Assembly: GCF_000005505.3 (NCBI RefSeq)
Contig: NC_016131.3
Location: forward strand, 57,397,355-57,461,354
Direction of reading: 5' to 3'
From: Brachypodium distachyon
Lineage: Eukaryota; Streptophyta; Magnoliopsida; Poales; Poaceae
DNA length: 64,000 bases
Shown here: positions 1-11,450 of the stretch, in pieces
Numbering within the stretch: the first letter of the stretch is position 1
Layout: each line of letters opens with the position of its first letter
Notes under the pieces: model-generated
Databases searched by the model: none
What the model was told of the DNA's origin: nothing
Seen by the model: the letters and a program-made list of their open reading frames with translations, nothing else
Position numbers and translations under genes: made by a program

Positions 1-3000
1 GAAGATGGATTGCATGGATCACCTAAATGCGTTTCTTCAGATATAATCTTACCTGGTCAGTGTTTCTTCCAAAAATGTTTTACTGTTCCCATCAGTGGAG
101 GATATCTAGTGCAGAATGAAAATGGCTAGTAGCTTTGTTGTTCATTACATAGATGGTCACTATGCATGATAAAAGGAAATACCAGCTGAATTCAGCTCTG
201 AGCATAATATCTCCAAATTTATGTTATTGTACTAATCTAAAGCATTGACTATTTATTAATTCAATTGACACAGGGGAACCCAAGGGTGTCAGTCTTGTTG
301 TACCAGAGTGTTTTGAGGACAATGAAATTTCTGCTACCAAAACCTACTTCGGTGGCAAGGAAGGCACTGGAAAATATACATGGTTCCGAACTAAAGAGAA
401 GCTTGATAACTTGGAAAATCATCTGGTGGCATCATGCTCAGAAGCTGTTGGAGAAACCTTGTACGTTCTTTTACTGATTGCATCAATCTTTTTTATTTTT
501 TATTTAGAGCTAACTCATTTGAGATAATGGAATGCCTAACAGGGTGTACAAACCTTCATTGGATGATGTTGGCTTATACTTGATCCTTCACTGGGTTCCT
601 ACACGATGTGATGGAAAGACTGGCGATCCGTTGATGGCTATTACTGATAACCCTGTCATGGCAGGTTGCCCCTCGATCTATTCCTACTTGGCATTGCTGT
701 GTATTTTTCTAACTTACTGCAGATCCTTACTCTTGTATGAAATTTGCAGCTTCTCCATCAGTTTCAGAAGTTAACTTGAAGCAGACAAGTCCAGACTTAT
801 ATAGTGGAGTAGGTATTTACTATGGTGGATATGAGGGATCGAGCTTGCATAGGTGGTACAGGGAATCTAGTGACGGAATCAGGATTTGGATAGATGGCAC
901 TGATTCAAGTACATATGAAGTGACAGATGCAGATTACAGCTGCCGTCTGTTGTTTGGGTAAATCACTTTAATCTAGTCTATTTCTGTCTGGTATGCTTAC
1001 ACATTTTTTTACAAAATGTAAAGAATTTTTTTTTAGAAAATGTATGCTTACACATTACTTGAGATGTTTTATATCTGATAAATACTTTGGTGGAAAATTA
1101 TTAGAGTGGTCTTCTGAGATGTAGCATGCCTTTGTGATATGCAGTATGCCTTTTTAATTGGCAGGTATACCCCTGTTCGTTCAGATGGGCTCATTGGCGA
1201 AGAGAAGTTTTCTGAACCATCTGATATACTCTTTCCAGGTGAGCTATCAGATGGGCTCATTGGATATTACTTTAAATGCACTTTTTTTTAATGTAACTGG
1301 ATCTTTTCCTTGCAGAGCTACTCAAAATCGACACCCTCTCTTTCAAAGGAAATCAAGTTGAGAGAGAAACACTGACCGTAGTTGAAACAATTCCAAGCAA
1401 TGATACTCAAGAACATATATGGTCTAACTACAAGAAAGAAATAAAATATCAATGGTAAGAAAGAGACATCTGTTTTGTTCACTTTGGTCAATATGCATGT
1501 AACACGTATTGTGTATTTTTGGATGCAGGTTTGCTTCGAATGGATCCGGAGAGGACCTGTCTTTTGAACCTTTGACTACCCAGTGCTCTCGTTCATATAA
1601 AGTACGATTCGAGGATATTGGTCGATGCCTCAAATGTGAATGCTTTGTTGTCGATGTATTTGGACGATCCAGCGAACCGGTATCAGCTGTGACTGCTCCT
1701 ATTTTGCCAGGTCTGTTCTACTGCTTATATTTAGAATGTATTGTGTGTTTGTTTTTTAACATGAGCCAAAATACTAACATAATCTTCACTGGAGTTCTTT
1801 TGGCTGCCAAAGGAAAAACAATAGTTGGATTAATGTTTATTGTAATATTCAACCCAAACATGAAGATCAGATTGCACGTACATTTATGATTGTTGATACT
1901 TTGATATCCAGTCTCTTGCAAACTTCAGCAATATCTATAAAAGGTGGTATTTTATTTTAACAGGAATACCGAAAATTGAAAAACTGGAAATTGAAGGAAG
2001 AGGTTTCCACACCAACTTATATGCTGTCCGGGGTACCTACAGCGGTGGCAAAGAAGGCAAGAGCAAAATTCAATGGCTCAGGTCAATGGTTGGAAGCCCT
2101 GATCTTATCTCCATACCTGGTATGATTACTTTGTAAAATAAAATGAAATTAGTGATGTTTACCTTTTATTAACAATATTCTAATGTTTAACTCATAGACA
2201 TGTAATCTCACTTGGTCCATTATTCTTGTATACCTTGAAATGATTTTTTCCTTGCACTTGACTTCTTGTGCAGGTGAAATTGGAAAGATGTATGAAGCAA
2301 ATGTTGATGATGTAGGGTATAGACTTGTCGCAATTTATACACCTGTGAGAGAGGATGGAGTTGAGGGAGGACCTGTATCTGCTTCAACAGAGCCAATTGC
2401 AGTTGGTATAGCCCCGTAAAAAAAGAATACCTATGTTCTTCTTTTCTACCAATGTGTTTATATTGTCGATCGCTGCAATTTATGAGTTTGTTTTTGTTAA
2501 TGTAAACATTTACTTTTGAACTTTATGAATTTGGCACGCCTCATTGAACAGAACATGAACCGTATTCAATCATGAAATCATTAATTAAAACTGTCTAGGG
2601 ATGTTGGCTTTTCTGGTCATGATTTTCTTACATCCTTCACTAGTTGTATTGATTTTTTACTTTCATCTAACACAGAGCCCGAAATTTTCAAGGAAGTAAA
2701 ACAGAAGCTTGATGACGGTTCTGTCAAGTTTGAGGTAACAACCATTTCTTTATAAAATTCCCTTTTCTTTTTTGTAGTTCAGAAGTACCATGAATGTTTA
2801 TACTCTGTTTGGCAAACTGTTAAAATCAACTTAGTTTCCTTTTCACTGTTGTTGCTTGAGAAATGGTACAGTTGGGTATTCTCTCCACTAAATTCCGTGT
2901 CTGAGAAATTCCACGGGATGATTATTCCAGTCACTGCTAACTACTTCAAGCACAATAACATTAACATTTCTATGCTTGCTATCTTCATAGGAATGCTATG

Positions 3001-3572
3001 CATTCTTTGTTTACTAACTAGAACACATTAACCATTGAACAGGTTTTGTGTGACAAGGATCGAACACCCAAGAAGGTATTTCCCCCAACTTTTGATATTC
3101 CGACACAAAAAGAAAGCTCCCTAGCATACTAAGCGCTAAAAGTATCCTTTACCAAAAATTACAGGCACAAGTCATGGGACATTTGGAACGGAGAATTCTG
3201 GAAGTCAACAGAAAGAGGATTAAAGTCGTAAAGCCTGGATCCAAGACATCGTTTCCAACTACTGAAGCCCGAGGAACATATGTTCCCCCCTTCCATGTAA
3301 GTTTGTACACCATGAATTGGATCAATCTGCTATTGATAATATGCTCCTTATACACACTGAAAAAGGCAATGCTAACAGTCATTCGTTCCTTGCAGGTTGA
3401 GCTGTATCGCAACGATCAGCACCGTTTCAAGATCGTCATCGACGGCGACAACGAGGTCGACTTGATGGTGCAAACGCGACATATGCGAGATCTAGTCATT
3501 CTTGTGATCAGGGGCCTGGCCCAGAAGTTCAACAGCACCTCCCTCAACTCACTCCTTAGGATAGAGGCATGA
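1..3572 (+). CDS. AIR9: AIR9 microtubule-associated protein, 3' part only
   Basis: This is the C-terminal 560 residues of the large plant AIR9 protein, which binds cortical microtubules and marks the preprophase band and the cortical division site. Thirteen exons keep one frame: 1-55, 274-460, 543-664, 723-957, 1165-1238, 1316-1454, 1529-1710, 1964-2119, 2274-2405, 2676-2734, 3043-3075, 3165-3296 and 3396-3572. All introns are GT-AG. The protein shows several copies of the roughly 90-residue Ig-like A9 repeat, recognisable by the recurring core around TYFGGKEG, GIYYGGYEG and GTYSGGKEG followed by a WxR or W motif, and by the recurring DVGYRLV-like strand. The last exon encodes the conserved non-repeat tail ending in SLLRIEA. 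The N-terminal microtubule-binding and leucine-rich-repeat part lies upstream of the window. The identification rests on recognition of the repeat and the tail. Confidence 0.9.
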
Positions 3573-4444
3573 AAACCTGGTAACACACACCTAACAGTGA
3601 TAAAACCAATCAGGAAAGTTCTTTGCCACCGGTGTCCATTGGTATTTCGTAGTGTGTATCGTTGTAGGATTTGGTTGTAGTGTGGCACCTTTTGTATGTA
3701 TGGTTGTGCTACAGTTTCCTCCTTTTATTTATTCTTTTACATTAAAAAACCAAACAGGAGGCTGGTTGTTGCAGTTCAGTCTCTGTTTTTTTTACATGGC
3801 CCTTGAAAATGTACATAGGGCTGTTAGTGAGTGAGATTGAGAGAGTGGTGTTGTATTCAAATACAGCTAGTGTATGCAATTACCAGGTTTGGTCATGTTG
3901 CCGATGATCAATCTTTCCTCATTAGCAAACACACAGCTTCATATACTCCATTACCAGGTTTGGTCATATTGTTTGATGATGATCAATCTTTCCTCGTTAT
4001 CAACAGCTTCGAAATGCATCAACAAGTGAGAAAAACATCTTGTGTTATTGGAGATCGAAGAGTTTAAAAAGATAATTCCACAGGCATGGTGCTGAAAACC
4101 GAGCACTTTTTTTAGGGGATGTTCAAATAGGTTTATTGTTTCTGCCGTTGTGTGATAAATCGTAAGATCCATGTGTCTTGCTGCTGCTGCAGCTTTCCAT
4201 ATATGTTTGCCACTGGACACGTCACTGAACGAGGGTGTGCAGCTAGCTATCTTATCACAACTGGCAGCATGCTCAAACCAGGGGGCGCCACGTCAGCGGC
4301 AGGGGATCCGGAACCTATCCGCGAGTGGCCGCTGCGCGCCACAAGCTGGATCCCGCTGAAGGTCTCGTCTCCACAAGATTTAAGAAAGGAGCTTCTTTTG
4401 CCATTGCGCCTGAACAACAACCACAAAGCAATTAAGCAAAAGCA
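3573..4444. other. AIR9 3' flank and psaK upstream region
   Basis: No coding sequence is apparent between AIR9 and psaK. The first part should hold the AIR9 3' UTR. A local direct duplication lies at 3879-4012. The last 180 bases are GC-richer and contain a CCACGTCAGC motif near 4289, an ACGT-core element of the kind found in light- or ABA-responsive promoters. They probably form the psaK promoter and 5' leader. No convincing TATA box was seen. Confidence 0.5.
3879..4012. repeat. Imperfect direct duplication, about 71-bp period
   Basis: The string ATTACCAGGTTTGGTCAT occurs at 3879 and again at 3950. Each copy is followed by a diverged GATGATCAATCTTTCCTC block and then an AACACACAGCTTC or ATCAACAGCTTC block. 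This is a simple two-copy local duplication downstream of AIR9. Confidence 0.7.
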
Positions 4445-4977
4445 ATGGCCTCCCAGCTCTCCGCCATGGCCTCCGTGCCGCAGTTCCACGGCCTCCGGAG
4501 CTACTCGGCGCCGAGGTCATCCATGGCGATGCTGCCAACGCTTAGAGCGTCCAGGAAGAGGTCCCAGGGCATCCGGTGCGACTTCATCGGCTCCTCCACC
4601 AACCTCGTAAGACATTACTATATCCCTTTGGCCTTAGCTTAGCCAGCTCTCACAATCACAAGCACTGAAGCACACCATGGCATGTGTTATGTCTGTGATC
4701 AAACGAACGAATGGTTTTTGATGGATGGGTTTAGATCATGGTGACGACGACGACGCTGATGCTGTTCGCGGGGCGGTTCGGGCTGGCGCCGTCGGCGAAC
4801 CGGAAGGCGACGGCGGGGCTGAAGCTGGAGGCGCGCGAGTCAGGGCTCCAGACCGGCGACCCCGCCGGGTTCACGCTCGCCGACACGCTCGCCTGCGGCA
4901 CCGTCGGACACATGCTCGGCGTCGGCATCGTCCTCGGCCTCAAGAACACCGGCGTCCTCGACCAGATCGTCGGCTAG
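4445..4977 (+). CDS. psaK: Photosystem I reaction centre subunit X (PsaK), chloroplast precursor
   Basis: The gene has two exons, 4445-4606 and 4735-4977, giving 134 residues, the usual length for nuclear psaK. Residues 1 to about 45 form a serine- and arginine-rich chloroplast transit peptide starting [14 protein letters not shown]. The mature part begins near [10 protein letters not shown] and carries two transmembrane helices, around [19 protein letters not shown] and [18 protein letters not shown], joined by a short loop. PsaK sits at the edge of photosystem I, where it helps attach LHCI antenna proteins. The intron is GT-AG with phase 0. The start codon is the first ATG of the frame and has a good AGCAATGGC context. 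The match to cereal PsaK is close over the whole length, so the call is firm. Confidence 0.97.
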
Positions 4978-5897
4978 ATCACCCACCTACATACAGTTAT
5001 CAAGCTTCCATCCCACATATGATGGAATGAATGAGAGGGCCCTAAGCTGCCTGATGTAATTTGGTGTGATGATGATGATGTGATGTACAATGAACTAATG
5101 TGTGGTGCATATCTTGTCCTCAATCGAACCGGCCTACAGAGCTTCTTGATTTCAGGTTTTTTAGATGGCCAGTCCATCACTGTCAGGACAAAGAAAAAAG
5201 TACATGCACAATGGATTTCACTGTCCGGGCAATGAACTAATATGTATGATGTATAAACCAATGATGTACGGACCTGCTCAGTATAGTGTTGTGTAATTAG
5301 CTTAGGTTCAACTTAACGAAATATGTATAAACATCTACCTTAATTACCTGCTTCTTTCATCTGAAACCTAACGTGGAGAAAAGAAGTGACCCTGGCACTT
5401 TTATCTGAGATCTAACTTTAATGGAATAAATAAACATTGTGCATTTCTAAACAAGCACCGCTCCTAAGACATACATATCTTTGCAAATTTACAGAAGAAA
5501 AAAAGTAGCACTGCCAGCTCCTTACAGAGTGCAAAAAACAAACCACCATGGCATTGTTGATCTTCGCATCACATACTCTGTTACTCTTGTTAGCACCAGG
5601 CCATCCCCTCCCTCTCACCGACACTTGCAGGCGCTCAGTACTGCACAGCTTAGGAAACTCTCAGCTGAAGCAAGGTCAGAAATGCAGCACAGATCATCAT
5701 CCGCATGCTCCTCAGTATCAGCGCTGAAGCAGCAGAAGTCCTGTGCCAGCCCAACAAAAAATTTCCAGTCACACACCAAGTACTTGATGCATAATCATCT
5801 CACAATTGATTACTTAATTAGGTCCTGTTTGGAAAACGGAAATCTAACAGTTCTGTGTTTCAGATGGGGCCTTTCAATATATGCTGGAGAAGTAGAC
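4978..5897. other. Intergenic between convergent psaK and X8 gene
   Basis: This stretch contains the 3' ends of two convergent genes. A short simple run of GATGATGATGATG lies near 5069. No open frame with recognisable content, RNA gene or transposon end was seen. Confidence 0.6.
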
Positions 5898-6733
5898 TTA
5901 CTCGGATGCCAGGAACTTGCATGACCCAAAACCTGTCAAGAACCAAACGAACAAGTTTACGCCACTGAACATTGCATTAGGCAAATAGAGTATGTATGTA
6001 GCTCCGCTGATCAAGTGTACAATGATCGATGGAGCAGTAGTTTTTCATAATTTTCTTACTTGGATCCCTCTTGATGATGGTTCCGGCGCCGCCGAAGTTG
6101 CAGGCGATGTCAGAGTTGCCGTTCTGCTGGTAGAAGATGTTGAAGGCGTAGGAGGCGTGCGACAGGAGCGTGTCGGGCTGGTAGCAGTGGCCGCCGGGCT
6201 GCAGCGGTGTGCAGTCGGCGGCGCCCTGGCCGCACGCCCAGTCCAGCGCGTTCTGGAGGTCCTCCTGGGGGACTCCTGGCCGCGCGACGCACCATGTCAC
6301 GCCGTCGATGAAGGTCATGTTTCCTTCTGGAGGAGACATGGTAGAGATCGGCGTGGCAGACTCCACCTTCTCCTGCGGCACGATGCCTGCTGCGGAGACT
6401 GATCACACAGGAATGAAATGATTGGATGAGATAAAATGATCGAGACATACCTCTCTGAGCAAGACCATTTGTTTGCTGCTAAACATGTGATTAACCTGAG
6501 CATGAGGAACATAATGATGTTGACAGATACTATACTCTAATCATATCATATAATATACTAGTTGTGATACTGAGATATGATACATTGGTTGATTATTGAC
6601 AGATCTACAGCAAGAGCATGCAACAACAAGATCAATATGGGACGAGCAAAGAACAAGACATATGGCTGAAAAACTCACCAATGGACCATGCAAGAACCAA
6701 AAGACCGTTCACGATCAGCTCCTTTCTCTTCAT
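5898..6733 (-). CDS. X8-domain secreted protein, plasmodesmata callose-binding-like
   Basis: Three exons on the minus strand (6733-6679, 6389-6060 and 5932-5898) encode about 139 residues. The N-terminus MKRKELIVNGLLVLAWSI looks like a signal peptide. The rest is a single X8 (CBM43) domain starting at TWCVARPGVPQEDLQNALDW. It has the expected cysteines: WCVA, DWACG, ADCTPL, GHCY, IACNFGG and the final GSCKF in the last exon. X8 proteins bind beta-1,3-glucan (callose), and small single-domain members act at the cell wall or plasmodesmata. The short last exon is easy to miss: the donor AA|GTAAG at 6060 and the acceptor ACAG at 5933 restore the DPSFGSCKF ending typical of the family. The exon 2 acceptor is a CAG/CAG tandem, so one residue may differ. 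A C-terminal GPI hydrophobic tail is absent, so a soluble extracellular protein is more likely than a GPI-anchored one. Confidence 0.88.
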
Positions 6734-8630
6734 GGCTGAAAAAAAACCCAGAAAAGACCTCTCTGACCGTCTCTTTCCCTCCCCTGCAGTGTGTCACTCG
6801 CCTAGGGAATATAATGGGAGTCTGAGCGAAGAGCACCTGTATCAACAGGAAACTGGAAGCCACTGTCCATGCAAAAAGTGCTGGATTTCACACGACTCAC
6901 TAAGCAAGTCATGAACCCCAAAAGTCCTGAGGGTTGCTCAAGGTACATGGTGCATATTTATGGTCATGGCAGAGAGGTGGCACAAAGAACCTATGCACAG
7001 AGAAATGCACGTCTCACTAACGATCAGTTTGTTTGTGCTGTGTTAAGCCAATGCAAAGACCTTTATGAATATGATATAAAATTGAGGAGAGGAGATGGAA
7101 TGACTTGAAGGCCAGGAAACCATGGATTCTTTTGCCATGGAGATATGCACGCATGCATGGGCATGATTTCTAAAGGGACAAAAGGAAACTAGGCAATAGA
7201 TTCCATGAGATCAGAAGGGCTCAACTGGCAAAGTGTATGTTGTGTTGTTACCTTTCTCTTTGCTGTTTCATGGTGGAATATGTCGGAGCTTCATGAGCAC
7301 AAAGCTTTTCTTGTGTATTAAGGGAAGAACCTTGATTCACTTTACAAAGACTGAAGTCTAAATGAATGAGGTTCCGTGAACTCTATTGTAGCCAGAAAAA
7401 GGTACATGGTTTGACTGAACTACACTTCCTAAGTAACGGCATGAGACCGACAATACTGAAATAAGACGGTGAAAATAAATATGATGTTAAATTAGCTGCA
7501 GTAAAATAGATTAACAGAGCAGGTAATGTCACACTAAATAGAATGGAGCAGCAAGGACTGGAAGAAAAAGATTAAGGCTCGAAGCCATCCTGTCTTGAAT
7601 CGAATTCAGCTTGGCTCGGTCCCATAACAAACCAAGGCCAGACTAACTCAGTGCAGTCACCAAACAAGCTGAGCCAGGGCCAGCTCGCAAGAACCCATTT
7701 TGCTTGGCCACATGCTGGCTTACTTAGCTCAATAAGAAAGTACTGACGCAGTGTGGTGCAAGAAACTTTCAGTCTTTCCATAAAGTAAAATTAGGAAAAT
7801 AGCGTAAACATCATTGGTAATCCCAATGAATATCAACATATGGAACAAAGCAACGCCAACAAACAATGTTAAAGACAACATGCAACTATAATATCAAGCT
7901 AACCTTTGATGTTGTCATGAAGAAAAAGTTGTATCTTAAGTTTGCTGTCTGGAGTCCTTTAGACGATTGTAAGGGTCTTAGATTGTAGGTGCTGAAAAAG
8001 AAGTCAGGAAAACATGACCTGGTCATGTCCTGCAGATCTACTTTTCACATGCAAATCAACAGCAAATAGGTAGCAGACTCTGGGCCATTTAGTTTTTTAC
8101 ACAATGGAAGTCCGCCAAGTAAATACAACAGCCTTTGTTCAAAATTATTTGGAATCAGAATCTGACTAACAGGAGAGAAATATCAGGTCTCAAATTTATC
8201 CAGTGAAATGGTTAAAAATTGATTACATCAGGATAATTGCTACAGTGCCCTTTAATGGAAAGACAAGAAATGCCCTTTGAAGATGGAAGTACTCAAACGT
8301 GTTTTTTTTAATCCGTATAATAATGAACACAACAACAACAAAACCTGCTTTCTGCTATATCTGGGAGCTTCTGTTTTCAGTTCACTTTAGTATGTTTGAC
8401 TAGGAATGAGATTGCGGTAACTTGTAATACATAAGGTTACCCCAACACTTCCGCTCCAGTGATGCAGTAAAATAAAAACCGGTTACTGTGGCTGGATGAA
8501 TAATGATGTGCCGATAAATGAACTTTATAGAACTGGTAAGAAACCATAAGTGAGAGCACTAGTACCTGATTATTGGGCATGGATCCTCATAAATCGTACA
8601 TCAATCACTGTCAGTCTGTACATGGATCAA
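6734..8630. other. Intergenic, upstream of X8 gene and downstream of PPR gene
   Basis: This is the promoter side of the X8 gene and the 3' side of the PPR gene. No conserved coding sequence was found. The 69-codon minus-strand frame at 7572-7781 has no recognisable family and ordinary AT-rich surroundings. No complete MITE with paired ends was spotted. Confidence 0.5.
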
Positions 8631-10439
8631 CTACCAGTAATCTTTACATGAACATGCTCCCCCTTTGAAATGGTGGAACCTACTGCGATCCCTAACAATG
8701 ATTTCACGATCGTATACCTTAGATATTAGCTTAATTGCCATGTGGCAGTCCCCACACACCCTCAAGTTCTTCACTATCCTGATAGGAGTACCAGGAAGAG
8801 ACTTCAGTAATGCAAATGCGATGGCCAGCCTCTCGCTATGATAGTTCAAGGCAGACTCTTTCTCTTCGTCTTCTATATCTGCCAATACATTGCTTGTGTG
8901 AGGGATGTACCCTTGACGTCTCAATCTCTCAGCAATATCACCAAGCATTTCATATATCTGATCAGTCTCGGGATGCGACCTATCGCCCATAACAAACTCA
9001 TACACAGAATTGCGGAGCTCCACAAGGCTATGCCCTGGGTTCTTCCTCACTCCATGTGTGACCATTGTCTTCCTAAGCACATGTACATCTGCCCACCTCC
9101 CAACCCCAGCATAAAGGTTTGAGAGGAGCACATAGTCGCCACTGTGCCCAGGGTCAAGCTCAACCAGCCGTGCCCAAGCAGCCTCACCGATTTCCAGTTT
9201 CTTGTGCATTGCGCAAGCACCCAGCAAGGTCCGCCAAACGACAGCGTTAGGCTCAAGTGGCATCGTGGTGATATAATTGTGTGCTTCCTCAACTCTCCCA
9301 GCTCTACCCAGGAGGTCCACCATACATCCAAGATGCTCAATCCTCGGCGTAATGCCGTACTCCGCCTTCATCTGATCAAAATACCGAAACCCGTCATCAA
9401 CCAACCCACAGTGGCTACAAGCATACAATACACCCACCATAGTGATTTCAGTTGGCATAAGCTTCTCCCTTTCCATCATGCTGAACAGCTGAAGCGCATC
9501 CATTCCAAACCCATTCACTGCCAAACCCACGATCAGTGACGTCCACGAGACAACAGTCCTTCCCACCCCCATCTCCCCAAACATCTTCCTAGCATCGTCA
9601 ACTCCGCCGCACTTGGCGTACAGATCAATCAGCGCATTCCCGGCATGCGCGTTCCCAACCAACCCAACCTTGGCCACAAACACATGCACCCTCCTCCCTA
9701 AAGCGAGCACCCCAATCTCCGCGCACGCAGTCAAAACGCTCACCACGGTGAAACCATCCGGCGCAAACTCGACCTCCAACATCTCCCTGAAGACAGTCAG
9801 CACCTCATTGGGCCTCCCGTTGGCCGCGAACCCGTTAAGCACGGAGTTCCACGAGACGAGGTTCCGCTCGGGCGGCGGTATTTCGTCGAACACCCTGTGC
9901 GCGCTCTCGAAGAGGCCGCAAGCGCCGTAGAGGTGGACGAGCGAGTTCTTGACGAAGACGAGGGACACGAGCCCGTTCTTGCATGCCTCGGCGTGGAGCC
10001 CTTCGCCGTAGCGGAGCGCGAGGAGGCGCGCGCAGGCCTGGAGGAGCGGCGGGTACGTGTGCGTGTCGGGCGGGGCCAGGTGGCGGCGGTGGAGCGCGAG
10101 CGCGACGCGCGGGCGAGCCGAGGAGGCGAAGATGCGGAGCACGGTGTTGAGGGAGAACGGGTCTGGGCTGGGGAGGAGGCCGGAGAGGACGGCGACGGCG
10201 TAGCGGAGCGGCGGGGCCTTGAGAGCGGCGAGGTGGAAGAGGAGGTGCTTTGCGAGGAGCGGGTGGGACGGGGTGACGCCGGGGGCCGCACGGAGCGCCC
10301 GCGCGTGGAGCTGCTTGGCGGTGGCGAGCGAGGGCGATGCGAGGTGGAGGCGGAGGAGCGCGACGCAGTGGCGCAGCGCCGCCGCCGCCGGGTGCGTGCA
10401 AGGTGCTCGAGGGATTGCCTCGCGCATGGGCATGGGCAT
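8631..10439 (-). CDS. DYW-class pentatricopeptide-repeat protein
   Basis: An intronless gene of 602 residues, as is usual for plant PPR genes. The ATG at 10439 is chosen because it opens the run MPMPMREAIPRAP; the frame remains open further upstream but only without a good ATG. The protein has a run of P, L and S repeats, for example FVKNSLVHLYGACGLFESAH, NALIDLYAKCGGVDDARKMF and WTSLIVGLAVNGFGMDALQL. Then come the E and E+ motifs and a full DYW domain. The deaminase-like zinc signature is present: HSE at about 534-536 and CGDCH at about 562-566, and the protein ends exactly in DYW. Such proteins bind organellar RNA and direct or catalyse C-to-U editing. The overall layout resembles the Arabidopsis At4g21065 type. 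The target RNA cannot be read from sequence. Frames on the opposite strand are GC-bias shadows. Confidence 0.95.
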   Translation of the reverse strand: MPMPMREAIPRAPCTHPAAAALRHCVALLRLHLASPSLATAKQLHARALRAAPGVTPSHPLLAKHLLFHLAALKAPPLRYAVAVLSGLLPSPDPFSLNTVLRIFASSARPRVALALHRRHLAPPDTHTYPPLLQACARLLALRYGEGLHAEACKNGLVSLVFVKNSLVHLYGACGLFESAHRVFDEIPPPERNLVSWNSVLNGFAANGRPNEVLTVFREMLEVEFAPDGFTVVSVLTACAEIGVLALGRRVHVFVAKVGLVGNAHAGNALIDLYAKCGGVDDARKMFGEMGVGRTVVSWTSLIVGLAVNGFGMDALQLFSMMEREKLMPTEITMVGVLYACSHCGLVDDGFRYFDQMKAEYGITPRIEHLGCMVDLLGRAGRVEEAHNYITTMPLEPNAVVWRTLLGACAMHKKLEIGEAAWARLVELDPGHSGDYVLLSNLYAGVGRWADVHVLRKTMVTHGVRKNPGHSLVELRNSVYEFVMGDRSHPETDQIYEMLGDIAERLRRQGYIPHTSNVLADIEDEEKESALNYHSERLAIAFALLKSLPGTPIRIVKNLRVCGDCHMAIKLISKVYDREIIVRDRSRFHHFKGGACSCKDYW

Positions 10440-11450
10440 GGCATGGCCGTGCTTCGGCGGAGAGGGTGAATTCGTGCTGGGTTCTTGGAGGGAAGGCGGC
10501 GAGAGAAAGGGGTTGTTGGGCCGTTGGGTTGGGCCTAGAGCTCTCAGGTCAGGAATTTCCTTGCTTTGTCTCTTTTTTGTTTTGTTTTTTCGAGATGTGA
10601 TTTGAAATTTGTAGGTGACGGGCACAAGTTGTTGTATATCACACCTCAATTTGTTTTTCTAAATTTCCCACATGTAAGAATAGAGAAACTGAATTGAGAC
10701 CATGTGTATATCACCGCAGTAAAAAAAAAAATCTACTTCAACCCAAAATTTTCTAAATAAATCAATGTAAAAAAATGTCAAACTGAAAAGCGTGTCTATC
10801 CTAAACCGCACAAAGCTTCCCTGAGAATTCGAATGGAATTCTTTTGGCAGCAGCTTCCCTGCAAAATTCAGCTGAAATCGACTTATGGGGAAGTTGAAAC
10901 CGAAAAGAGGGGGCCAACATGTGTTCTAACACTAACTTGATCCAAAGTACGGTCAAGTCCTGACAAAAGAACAAGATAAATCATGCCAGGTCCCAGAATA
11001 CAAATTCAGGTATGATCGAGCGTACACATTTCAGTAACAAATAATAGCACCACCAGGCTAAATATATGTTAAACAGAGTTAAAAGACATCGAGGAGTCAC
11101 CACACAGGGTTTGCACAGCTAAAAGGCAGATAGTCCACTCACCACAACCACACCCACACGCCAAATTTAATACTAACAGTGAAGACGAACGTAAAAGCCC
11201 AATAATATCCACACCAACTACCTAAAATATCTGGCGACAGCGTGGGTATGTACAGAGGCAGATGACATCAGTTTCCTATCCTGGAAACAACAGCTTCACA
11301 GGGGGGAGGATCGACATGGAAGACGGACCGATTGTCACGCGTGGAAATTCATCACAAAATCCTGCAGGAATTCAATGGTAATGCTCAGGTCATTGGTATA
11401 TGTTTGCAATGGGCAATGGCTACGGATTCTGATTGATGCAGCTACTTACT
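10440..11450. other. PPR upstream region and OSCA 3' flank
   Basis: The first part is the 5' flank of the PPR gene and the second part should hold the 3' UTR of the OSCA gene, since both are on the minus strand. The sequence is AT-rich with no coding potential. No paired transposon ends were seen. Confidence 0.55.

Noticed and set aside
7572..7781. Minus-strand 69-codon frame that might be a small gene.
   Set aside because: No ATG context, domain or neighbouring exon supports it, and the sequence is not family-like.
9797..10605. Several long frames on both strands over the 5' end of the PPR gene (up to 215 codons).
   Set aside because: They are arginine-, proline- or serine-rich by-products of the very high GC content of the PPR coding strand. 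Only the 8631-10439 frame shows a protein family.
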